A stretch of DNA of 64,000 nucleotides from Rhodobiaceae bacterium UBA7804 (GTDB taxonomy: Bacteria > Pseudomonadota > Alphaproteobacteria > Parvibaculales > Parvibaculaceae). The notes below the pieces were generated by a model. That model saw only the letters and a program-made list of their open reading frames with translations. It searched no databases and had not been told where the DNA came from. This document shows positions 7,269-14,892 of this stretch, piece after piece (position 1 is the first letter of the stretch; each line of letters opens with the position of its first letter). A program made the position numbers and the translations under genes. The stretch lies in assembly GCA_002480495.1 (NCBI GenBank), contig DLCG01000024.1, positions 17,313 to 81,312 of the forward strand, written 5' to 3'.

Positions 7269-8739
7269 GGAAGCTCAGTCCAAAAGCATAGATGTCGGGT
7301 GCCTGGTGCAGGATTCTCCGCCGCTCGATAGTCTCGTGCGAGGTGATCTTGACACCCATGGACTCCATGGCCTCAAGCACCTGTTTTTCGTGCGATCCGT
7401 GGAACGCGGTCGGCTCCGACAAGACACCGATGACCATCGTGTCGGAGGCGGATATTCTATCTTCGGACTTGCCGAAAGCGCCGCCGACGAGCGGAACGCG
7501 GTTCAGCCCGGTCTGGCCCGTGCCCTCATATTGCTGCGTCCCGCTGGCAATCGTTCCAAGGACGATGGGTTTGCCGTAAGGGAAATAGCCGGCGATCGCA
7601 TAGGTGTTCTTCGACACGTCCAGAACCTGAGCCGATGCGGACGGCTCCAGCGTGCCCAACGAGCTGAACTCGAAATTCAATTTGAGGTTTACATAGTCGG
7701 GTGTCGCAAGCACCGGCTCGAGGTTCAGCGTCAGGCCGGTTTCGGCCGTGTACTGTTCGGCATCCCCCGCGGAATTGAAGAGGATGGTCTTGTTCGATCC
7801 CTCGTGAATTTCGGATTCCTCGCCGATCGAGGTGACCACCGACGGCGCCGCATTCACATATACGCTGCTATTCACATTCTGCGGCGTGAGGCGCACGGCA
7901 TATTCGATTTCGGGGATCGAAAGAGACAGTTCACTCAGTATACTGACGGTGGACTCTCTGGCTTCCTTCTGCCATTCCTGCGTGCGCGTCGCTCCGAGTT
8001 GAACCGTCAAATCGTTGAAGAAGTCGGTTCCCCTCGATTTGGAATCCGTGGAATAGCGGCGAACGAAATAGATATTCGCAACGATGTTGAGGTTGCGGCA
8101 GATGTCGTCCCTGGCGTTTTTATCGCATGTCAGGCCTTTCTCAGCCTGTGTGTTGTCGGCTTCGTGCGGAATGGTCGCGATCGGGCTGGAATAGGTCGTG
8201 TCGCCCGGCAGATAGACGGCGCGGATGAAGCGGCTGGCCGGGTCGTCGTCCTGTGTATGCGAGGCCTGCATGGCATCGAAAAGGGAACGGGCGACGATTT
8301 CGTCGCCATTCTTCAGCGCCGCCATGGCGGACAATGCCCAGTATGTGCTGCGGTCGTCGATCAGCGCGGCGTTCAAAAAGGCGATTTGTGCCGAAGCGAA
8401 ATTTCCCAGGGACATCTCGGAAACGCCGAGTCCTACGTAGGCTGGCGCATAATCCTGGGAGAAGCGTGCCGCGCTCGAAAAGGCCGCGCGAGCAAAGACG
8501 TTCTTGTTGACCGCAAGGCTGTCGTCTTCCAGCAATTGAAGACCGTATGCGAAATGCCTGTGCCAGTCATGCCCCAGATTCTGAAACGGTATGGGCCGGT
8601 TTTCAACGCGGGGCAACCCGCCAAAACACCCGGAAAGCATGACGCATAAGCCGGCGGCCAGAGCCACGCGGCCCTGTCTGGCAAAGGAGGAAAAACGCCC
8701 GGAACGATGCCGCTCCGGACGTTCAACCATTACCGTCAT
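7168..8739 (-). CDS. Lipoprotein with TPR-like N-terminal half and secretin-like C-terminus
   Basis: About 523 residues. An N-terminal signal ends in the lipobox LSGC (Cys about 38), so it should be a lipoprotein, probably outer-membrane. Residues about 60-190 are helical with TPR-like spacing (SAARFSQDYAPAYVGLGVSEMSLGNFASAQIAFLNAAL). The last 200 residues are beta-rich. Near the end NRVPLVGGAFGKSEDRISASDTMVIGVL resembles the secretin signature (VPxLGxIPxLGxLF...ELxIxxTP) in degenerate form. It lies downstream of, and overlaps by about 20 bases, the secreted protein gene at 8757. Start uncertain: in-frame GTG 8778, ATG 8739 and ATG 8730 are possible. The last 35 codons overlap emrB and may be read-through into foreign sequence. 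No secretion ATPase is nearby. Confidence 0.6.
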   Translation of the reverse strand: MTVMVERPERHRSGRFSSFARQGRVALAAGLCVMLSGCFGGLPRVENRPIPFQNLGHDWHRHFAYGLQLLEDDSLAVNKNVFARAAFSSAARFSQDYAPAYVGLGVSEMSLGNFASAQIAFLNAALIDDRSTYWALSAMAALKNGDEIVARSLFDAMQASHTQDDDPASRFIRAVYLPGDTTYSSPIATIPHEADNTQAEKGLTCDKNARDDICRNLNIVANIYFVRRYSTDSKSRGTDFFNDLTVQLGATRTQEWQKEARESTVSILSELSLSIPEIEYAVRLTPQNVNSSVYVNAAPSVVTSIGEESEIHEGSNKTILFNSAGDAEQYTAETGLTLNLEPVLATPDYVNLKLNFEFSSLGTLEPSASAQVLDVSKNTYAIAGYFPYGKPIVLGTIASGTQQYEGTGQTGLNRVPLVGGAFGKSEDRISASDTMVIGVLSEPTAFHGSHEKQVLEAMESMGVKITSHETIERRRILHQAPDIYAFGLSFLKTHAGVPVAPDARPLGASSAREEGQPGRSRRQ

Positions 8740-8756
8740 GGCAGGCGCCGATACGG

Positions 8757-9959
8757 TCAACTGCACGATTTCTTCCACTCGTCGGCCTTGTCCTTGAGGT
8801 CTTCAAAGCCGCCGAATAGCGAGGCGATGCGGTCTGCGACCTTGGACTGCAGATCCTGCATCTTCTTCTCCTTCATGTCGGAGACGTCTGCGAGATATCC
8901 GAAGGGTGCGGGAACGGTAACCGAGCCGAGGCTGACGCCGTGGGTTTCGCCGCTGTAATCAAACTTGGCCCGGCTTTTGACCTTGATCTGAGTGTCGCTT
9001 ATCGACTCGACCTGGGAGCAGAGCTTTGCTTTCACGCTGCTCGTGATTTTGATCTTTCCCCAGCAGAATTCGCTCTTCTCGTGGTCACCAACGAGCTTCT
9101 GGAACAGGTTGAGCTCGGTCCAGTTGTTGTCGCTCCACTTGAAATAGGAGTTGTAGGAAAGATTAATCTTCTCCAACTGGCCGAGCAGGACGGGCTGCCC
9201 GGTCGGATTATCGTTTCCGCCCGCATCGTCCGGATATTCAGGATAGAGACGGAGGTCGACCTTCAGCTGAATAGTCCGGCTGTGCCCGTCATAGCTCTTC
9301 TTTTCCTTGGCATGGAGATAGAAGAGCGAATAGCCGTTTTCCCGAATCTCGTTGAGCTTCTCCCGCTTGTCCTGAAGGCTGGCCAGCACATGGACGATCC
9401 GGCAGGCCGTCTTCTTGGCCGACTTGTATTTCGAAACCGTGGAGCTGTCCGCCTGGTCCAGGAATGCGCCGAGAGCGGCATCTTCCGTGTCCTGATTGCA
9501 TCGCATATCAGCGATATCGAGCTTGGTGTTGTCTTCATCCAACGCCGCCTGCGCAAGCTCGTTGGCATTGCTCATCGTGATGGTGACCTGCGGCGGGATG
9601 TGCTTCTGAACGTTTCCTTCGCTCAGCGGCGAGGTGTATCCGGTAAGGTCATAGGTCTTGTTGATGAGGTCGGCGGCGTCCTGAGCCTTGCTGTTGTAGC
9701 TGTCGAGCTTTTCGAAGAAATCCTTCGCATAGCTGCTGGAAGTGGCGCTCGCATAGTCGTCCTCGACCTGATCGGAGGTCTTGTCCGCATCGCTCTGGAA
9801 ATCGGAAATCCCCGCGGCGACATCTCCCGATTGCGCCGAACAGCTTTCGGCGGCGAGGACCGGATTGGACATGAGCGCCAGAATCGCGGCTACCGATGTC
9901 GTGCAACGGGCCCATTTCAGCACCCGGTCACACATTCTTGTCTCTGCAGTAGAAGTCAT
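8757..9959 (-). CDS. Secreted protein of unknown family
   Basis: 400 residues with a clear signal peptide (positive region CDRVLKWAR, hydrophobic VAAILALMS, cleavage near VLAAES at about 37). I do not recognise the mature protein. It is acidic and Asp/Ser/Lys-rich, with alpha-helical, possibly coiled-coil sections at about 60-110 and 175-215, a beta-rich middle, and six or so cysteines that could form disulfides in the periplasm. The start is supported by AAGGGG 7 bases upstream. It is the first gene of a pair with the secretin-like lipoprotein, and the two-component genes are divergent from it. It may be a partner, chaperone or cargo of that lipoprotein. That is inference only. Confidence 0.6.
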   Translation of the reverse strand: MTSTAETRMCDRVLKWARCTTSVAAILALMSNPVLAAESCSAQSGDVAAGISDFQSDADKTSDQVEDDYASATSSSYAKDFFEKLDSYNSKAQDAADLINKTYDLTGYTSPLSEGNVQKHIPPQVTITMSNANELAQAALDEDNTKLDIADMRCNQDTEDAALGAFLDQADSSTVSKYKSAKKTACRIVHVLASLQDKREKLNEIRENGYSLFYLHAKEKKSYDGHSRTIQLKVDLRLYPEYPDDAGGNDNPTGQPVLLGQLEKINLSYNSYFKWSDNNWTELNLFQKLVGDHEKSEFCWGKIKITSSVKAKLCSQVESISDTQIKVKSRAKFDYSGETHGVSLGSVTVPAPFGYLADVSDMKEKKMQDLQSKVADRIASLFGGFEDLKDKADEWKKSCS

Positions 9960-9982
9960 CCTGTTTCCCCTTCACGCTGGTG

Positions 9983-10188
9983 TGTGAGCAAGGGGTAGAA
10001 CGCCTGAAAACACGTCCCGGGCTCAATACCAAGAACTGGGTATGGGCAAAGACGCGCCGCTGCCTGAAGTGCTTACATGCATTGTGAGCGAGGGAAAGGC
10101 GGAAATCCGTCCTTTCCTTGGCCGTGCCCAAGGGTGTGAGGACATGGTTATTGCAGCATACTCATCGGGAAGTGCGGCATTGTGAGCA
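9983..10188 (+). repeat. Three spaced copies of TGTGAGCR in the divergent promoter region
   Basis: TGTGAGCA at 9983-9990, TGTGAGCG at 10083-10090 and TGTGAGCA at 10181-10188 lie 100 and 98 bp apart, between the secreted-protein gene and the response-regulator gene. A fourth TGTGAGCA sits at 12765-12772, just after the kinase gene. Even spacing near multiples of the helical turn hints at regulator sites, but eight-base words can recur by chance. Confidence 0.3.
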
Positions 10189-10207
10189 GGAGAGAGGGCG
10201 GCTTCAC

Positions 10208-10903
10208 ATGAGTGTTTCAGACGGTGACGGGCAATCCGGAAAACGCGGCGCCTCCATATGCCGGATTATCGTGACGGAGGATGACGACGCCGTAAGGGAG
10301 CGGTTTGTCCGTCTGATCGCGGATTGGGATGGCGGGGAACTGGTGGCTGAAAGCGCGACGCTGTCGGACACGCTCGCCGCGATCCGGGAAAGCGAGATAG
10401 ATCTGCTGATCACCGACCTGAATCTCCCCGACGGCAATGGGATAGAGGCAATCAAGGCTCTTGGCGTGATTCAGCCGCACGCCGAGGCGATGGTCATCTC
10501 GGTCCTGGCCGATGATCGGACCGTGCTCGACTCGATCGAGGCGGGCGCATCGGGCTACCTCCTGAAAGATGCCGATCCGGTCGATCTGGTCGAGGCGATC
10601 AACGACTTGATGGCGGGGCGTTCTCCTATTTCCTCGCGCATCGCGCGCGTTCTCGTCAAACGTCTGGCCGAGCGGTCGGAGCGAGCGGCGGAAGACACGG
10701 ACGCGCCGAAAATGACCCCGAGGGAAATGGATATCCTGTGGGGAATAGCGAAAGGGTTTACCAGCGATGAGCTGGCCGCCAGCCTCGGCATATCCCGGCA
10801 GACGGTTCCGGTTCACATTCGCAACATATACAGAAAGCTGCAGGTCTCGAACCGCTCCGAGGCGGTGTTTGAAGCGACGCGGCAGGGAATTATCAAGCTA
10901 TGA
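10208..10903 (+). CDS. LuxR/NarL-type response regulator
   Basis: 231 residues from the chosen ATG. The receiver domain (about 16-135) has the acidic pocket TEDDD, phospho-acceptor Asp70 in LLITDLNLPDGNG, a Ser/Thr switch in VISVLADD and the conserved Lys in GYLLKDAD. The C-terminal helix-turn-helix of LuxR type (about 165-230) reads MTPREMDILWGIAKGFTSDE, then ASLGISRQTVPVHIRNIYRKL. The start at 10208 puts the protein in line with the family; a frame open from 10118 adds 30 residues without homology. It overlaps the kinase gene by 4 bases (ATGA), so the two form a translationally coupled two-component system. The likely targets are the divergent lipoprotein/secreted-protein genes. Confidence 0.85.
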   Translation: MSVSDGDGQSGKRGASICRIIVTEDDDAVRERFVRLIADWDGGELVAESATLSDTLAAIRESEIDLLITDLNLPDGNGIEAIKALGVIQPHAEAMVISVLADDRTVLDSIEAGASGYLLKDADPVDLVEAINDLMAGRSPISSRIARVLVKRLAERSERAAEDTDAPKMTPREMDILWGIAKGFTSDELAASLGISRQTVPVHIRNIYRKLQVSNRSEAVFEATRQGIIKL

Positions 10904-12750
10904 CAGCGGTCCGGATGGCGGCTTCGCTTCCGAGCGGGCGGCATCTGGCCTTGCTGGCGCTGGTCGCCGTAATCGCATTCATCGCAGCGCTTCCGCAAAT
11001 CATGCGGGTCCCGGAACCGCGCCATTACTACCGTTTCAATGCGGCGGAGTTCCATGTAAAGGGAAAGCCGGACCGGACTGTCAGCCTGCCTGCGCGCTGG
11101 GTTCACGAGACGGCATTCGGTCCGGAAACGGCAACCTATCGTATATCGTTCGTTCCGAAGGATTTGCCCGATACCGAACTTGCTCTCTTTATTCCAGCGG
11201 TGAGGCAGACGATAGAGGTTCGTCTGAACGGGCATCTCCTGCCCCCGATGCCGCGCTCCTCATGGTCGAGTCCCAGAAGCGGATATGCTTATGCCGCAAC
11301 ATTGCCGCAGCAGTTTATCGACGCCGGCGGACACAACGATCTCGAAATACGTTTGATCCGGACGGATGGATGGCTCTCGGGCTATCTGTCACCCGTCTAT
11401 GTTTCAGCGGCAAAGGACGTCAAAGGGTATCGCCGGATCGCCGACATGCTGACCGAACAATGGCGCGCGATGACCTTTGCCCTCCATGTCGTCGCCGTGA
11501 TGGGGTTCGTGACGATCCTGCTGTTCCGATATCACGATCCTGTATTCCAGTGGCTGACGCTCGTCACCGGCTGGAGCCTGGTTCTCGTTCTCTCCCAGTC
11601 GCCGGTTGTTGGGCAATTTCTCGATGGTAGCAGGCTTTACCTCCTCCCGGGCGTCGCCGGGGTGGGACTGATGGCCATTGGTGTGGCCATGGCGCTGACG
11701 GGCCGGGACCACCCACATTGGCTCCGCATTTCCGTCTGGCTTGTGCCGCTGGCACTGTTCCTGTTCGGAGTGAGTGGTGTTGTCGGCTTACCCGCCGCCA
11801 TTGTGGCCGGTATCGCCATCATGATCGTTTCCTATGCCGTTGCGGCATCGATCCTGATCCGGGGTTTCTCGCAGAACGGCGGGTGGCAAGGCGCGATGCT
11901 GTCGGTGCCCTTCGCCTTGAGCGCCTGGTTCGCCGCGCATGATCTGCTGATGGGGCTGGGCCTCAATGACGGCGTGTTCCTGCTGACGCCCTATATGCGG
12001 ACGATGATCCTCGTCGTCATTATGATCGTTCTCATGGGGCGTCTGGCGCAGAGCCTTAATCTGGTCGATCAGGCCAATGATGTCCTGCTCCGGCGCCTCG
12101 CCGAACAGGAGGAGGAGCTGAATGAACTCCATGAGAGGGATCGCTGTCTGAGAGAGCAAAGCGTTCTGGAGCGGGAACGGCAGAGGCTGATGTCCGATCT
12201 CCATGACGGTCTCAGCGGCCATCTGGTATCGATCATCGCACTGGCCGAGCGCAGCGATGTGAACGGCGCCTTTATCAGTTCTTCGGCGCGTGAAGCGCTG
12301 GACGATCTTCGTCTCGTGATCCAGTCGCTGGATATCGGCGATAGCGATCTGCTTGTCGCGCTTGCGGGCTGGCGCGAGCGTCTTGAGCCGCGGTTGCGCC
12401 GGATAGGCGTCAAACTGGAATGGTCCATGGAAGCCATGCCGCAGATCACCGGCGTAACCCCTGCAAACGCACTGGCGGTATTGAGGATTATGCAGGAGGC
12501 GGTCACCAATGCCCTGAAGCATGGACCTGCGACGCGCATCTTAATTCGGGGGGAACCTCGCAGCAGGGGAGCTGCGATCATTGTCGAAAACGACCTGCAC
12601 GATCCGGTGAAACCAGGCAAAGGCCATGGCGTCGTCAATATGCAGAGGCGGGCCGAAGGCTTTGGGGCTTCAGTTCGTCTTGACTTCGCAAAGTCGTGTG
12701 CCCGTTTGGAGCTGATGCTTCCCGGAAGACTTGTAAGCGAGAATTCATAA
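10900..12750 (+). CDS. Membrane sensor histidine kinase (HisKA_3/NarX-like)
   Basis: 616 residues. The first TM is about 16-36, followed by a beta-rich periplasmic domain (about 40-180, resembling the 7TM-DISM extracellular fold). About seven more hydrophobic helices fill 190-390. A coiled coil (about 395-430) leads to the phospho-acceptor His435 in SDLHDGLSGHL, the HisKA_3 signature. The ATPase domain N-box is QEAVTNALKHG (about 530) with a G-box GKGHGVVNMQRRAEGFG near 575-590. The 7TM plus DISM architecture suggests sensing of a small carbohydrate or envelope signal, but the ligand is unknown. It pairs with the overlapping regulator. Confidence 0.85.
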   Translation: MTAVRMAASLPSGRHLALLALVAVIAFIAALPQIMRVPEPRHYYRFNAAEFHVKGKPDRTVSLPARWVHETAFGPETATYRISFVPKDLPDTELALFIPAVRQTIEVRLNGHLLPPMPRSSWSSPRSGYAYAATLPQQFIDAGGHNDLEIRLIRTDGWLSGYLSPVYVSAAKDVKGYRRIADMLTEQWRAMTFALHVVAVMGFVTILLFRYHDPVFQWLTLVTGWSLVLVLSQSPVVGQFLDGSRLYLLPGVAGVGLMAIGVAMALTGRDHPHWLRISVWLVPLALFLFGVSGVVGLPAAIVAGIAIMIVSYAVAASILIRGFSQNGGWQGAMLSVPFALSAWFAAHDLLMGLGLNDGVFLLTPYMRTMILVVIMIVLMGRLAQSLNLVDQANDVLLRRLAEQEEELNELHERDRCLREQSVLERERQRLMSDLHDGLSGHLVSIIALAERSDVNGAFISSSAREALDDLRLVIQSLDIGDSDLLVALAGWRERLEPRLRRIGVKLEWSMEAMPQITGVTPANALAVLRIMQEAVTNALKHGPATRILIRGEPRSRGAAIIVENDLHDPVKPGKGHGVVNMQRRAEGFGASVRLDFAKSCARLELMLPGRLVSENS

Positions 12751-12795
12751 CGGGTGATGCTGCTTGTGAGCAAACGGTATACCTGAGAGCTGCGG

Positions 12796-13137
12796 CTATT
12801 GGACGGGTTTTCGACTGGTTTCCTTGGGAACGTGAGCGCGAGAGCGCTCATTGTCACCATCAGCGGTCTGGCTGATACTCGATCGCTCGGGACCTATCAT
12901 CCAGGCCTTGCCCATCTTCCCGATTACCTGGACGGACAGATCGCTGCGCGGACGAATACGACACGCAAGCACTTGTCCTTCACGTAAATCGTCTTCGCTG
13001 ACATGCTGGCGACTCATGACGTCCGCTTCGTAGGCGTCTTCTATCACCCGGATTTTGCATATGCCGCAGCCGCCGTTTGACCAGCCCGCCCGGTCCAAGG
13101 TTGGGGGCAAGTTCAGGTGGACGTATCCCCCACGAAT
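12796..13137 (-). pseudogene. [2Fe-2S] ferredoxin remnant with a lost cluster ligand
   Basis: The reverse strand encodes NGGCGICKIRVIEDAYEAD followed by VLACRIRPRSDLSVQVIGK, the C-terminal two thirds of a plant-type [2Fe-2S] ferredoxin domain. The last three cysteine ligands are present. The first ligand, expected five residues before the CGIC cysteine, is Trp (TGG instead of TGC or TGT). No ATG or GTG start exists before an in-frame TAG near 13140; only TTG or CTG codons are available. The rest of 12751-13174 shows nothing else. I read it as a decaying fragment, possibly of a P450 or oxygenase electron carrier. Confidence 0.6.
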
Positions 13138-13174
13138 GCGCTAAGCAATAAGAAAATCATGATAAGGGATAGGG

Positions 13175-14350
13175 ATGGGTATCAACGGAAAGTCTTATAT
13201 AGTCGGAATCTACGAGCATCCGTGCCGCGCGGCGCTGGACAAGACGCTGCCGCAACTTCACGCCGAGATCGCGAAGGGCGCGCTGGCGGACGCTGGTCTT
13301 TCAAAGGACGATGTTGACGCATATTTCTGCGCCGGCGATGCACCGGGGTTGGGCCCGATCAACATGATCGAATATATGGGCCTCAACAATGTGCGTCATA
13401 TGGACAGCACGGAGACCGGCGGGTCTTCCTACATCGTCCATGTCAATCACGCAGCGCAGGCCATCGCTGCGGGGCATTGCAATGTGGCGCTGATCACGCT
13501 GGCAGGCAGGCCGGTTGCCGACGCGAAAGAAGGTAAGCCCGTCCGTTACTACAACCAGCAGGCGCCGGACTTTCCGTTCGAAATGCCTTATGGCCCCAAC
13601 GTCACGAATATGTACGCCATGTGTGCGATGCGGCATATGTATGAATACGGCACCACCAGCGAGCAACTCGCATGGATCAAGGTCGCCGCATCCCATCACG
13701 CCCAGCACAATGAACATGCCAGGCTCCGCGATGTTGTGACCGTGGAGGATGTCATCAATTCGCCGATGATTGCCGATCCGTTACACAGGCTTGACTGTTG
13801 CGTTATCACCGACGGTGGTGGCGGCATTGTAATGGCGAGCCCGGCAGTGGCGAAGTCGCTGAAGCGTAGCCGCGTCAAGGTTCTCGGCGCCGGTGAGGCG
13901 CCCAAGCATCTCGCGGCGGGCCAGGTCGATCTGACCTATTCCGGCGCGCGTTGGAGCGGGCCCAAAGCGTTCGCCGAAGCCGGTGTCACGCCCGCCGACA
14001 TCAAATACGCCTCCATCTATGATTCCTTCACTATTACAGTGCTGGAAACGCTCGAAGATCTGGGTTTTTGCAAAAAAGGCGACGGCGGAAAGTTTGTTTC
14101 GGACGGCAATCTGATTTCCGGCGTCGGCAAACTGCCCTTCAACACGGATGGCGGAGGATTGTGCAACAATCACCCGGGCAATCGCGGCGGCATGACCAAG
14201 GTTCTTGAAGCGGTTCGTCAGGTTCGCGGTGAGGCTCACCCAAAGGTTCAGGTTCGCAATTGCGATATTGCGCTGGCGCATGGAACCGGCGGGCTTCTGG
14301 GATCGCGGATGGGCAGCGCAACCGTTATTCTGGGAAATGAAGACGCATGA
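13175..14350 (+). CDS. Thiolase-fold enzyme of the SCP-x/Ltp2 type (probable retro-aldolase or thiolase)
   Basis: 391 residues in the non-decarboxylating thiolase superfamily, lipid-transfer-protein branch. Where thiolases carry the nucleophilic Cys (after the N-terminal beta-alpha core) this protein reads TETGGSSYIVHVN, with no Cys. The C-terminal histidine motif is AHGTGGLLGSR, and YDSFTITVLE occupies the loop where Ltp2 has a functional Tyr. These are traits of Ltp2-type aldolases, which cleave beta-hydroxyacyl-CoA side chains and need a DUF35 partner. Exactly such a gene follows with a 4-base overlap. The pair is therefore predicted to release a short acyl-CoA from a branched side chain; a degenerate thiolase is the alternative. 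Confidence 0.8.
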   Translation: MGINGKSYIVGIYEHPCRAALDKTLPQLHAEIAKGALADAGLSKDDVDAYFCAGDAPGLGPINMIEYMGLNNVRHMDSTETGGSSYIVHVNHAAQAIAAGHCNVALITLAGRPVADAKEGKPVRYYNQQAPDFPFEMPYGPNVTNMYAMCAMRHMYEYGTTSEQLAWIKVAASHHAQHNEHARLRDVVTVEDVINSPMIADPLHRLDCCVITDGGGGIVMASPAVAKSLKRSRVKVLGAGEAPKHLAAGQVDLTYSGARWSGPKAFAEAGVTPADIKYASIYDSFTITVLETLEDLGFCKKGDGGKFVSDGNLISGVGKLPFNTDGGGLCNNHPGNRGGMTKVLEAVRQVRGEAHPKVQVRNCDIALAHGTGGLLGSRMGSATVILGNEDA

Positions 14351-14736
14351 ACACCGACCAAAAAAAGATCGATCTTGTGGTCAATTCCGAGAGCAAGCCC
14401 TATTGGGAAGGTGCCGCCAAGGGACAACTCCTGATCCGGGTTTGCAACGCCTGCGGCAAGGCGCATTACTATCCGCGGACGATTTGCCCGCATTGCTTCT
14501 CGGAGGACACAGCGTTCGTCGAGGCTTCGGGCAATGGCGTTATCTACAGCTATTCGGTCACGCGGCAAGCCAAGCCTCCTTATGTCATTGCCTATGTTGA
14601 GCTTGATGAAGGGGTTTCGATGCTCACGAATATCGTCGATTGCGAAATCGACAAGATTCGCATCGGACAGAAAGTCAGGGTCAAATTTACCGAGGCCGGC
14701 GAGGGATACGCGCTGCCGGTGTTCACACCCGTATGA
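14347..14736 (+). CDS. Zn-ribbon/OB-fold protein (DUF35), partner of the thiolase-fold enzyme
   Basis: 129 residues. An N-terminal rubredoxin-like zinc ribbon (CNACG about 33-37 and CPHC about 46-50) precedes an OB fold (about 55-125: GVIYSYSVTRQAKPPYVIAYVELDEG). DUF35 proteins bind acyl-CoA and dock onto thiolase-like enzymes; in ChsH2 the same domain activates the Ltp2 aldolase. The 4-base ATGA overlap with the upstream gene supports a stoichiometric complex. Confidence 0.85.
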   Translation: MNTDQKKIDLVVNSESKPYWEGAAKGQLLIRVCNACGKAHYYPRTICPHCFSEDTAFVEASGNGVIYSYSVTRQAKPPYVIAYVELDEGVSMLTNIVDCEIDKIRIGQKVRVKFTEAGEGYALPVFTPV

Positions 14737-14892
14737 TGCGGGATTTTCGATGAACGGCATTCCGGCGTGCTTGACGGCTTGCCGGAACGTCCGGCGACGG
14801 GTCGGTTGAGGCAACGGACGGTTAAGGACGGAACGGCGTGATCGCAAAAAAAAAGCCGACCCCCGAAGACCGGATTTTTCAGGGAGGATCAT

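Noticed and set aside
7258..8649. 463-codon frame antisense to the secretin-like lipoprotein
   Set aside because: No ribosome site or motif; the reverse strand has a lipobox signal peptide and structured domains.
12796..13110. Functional ferredoxin for the P450s
   Set aside because: First cluster Cys is Trp and there is no proper start codon.
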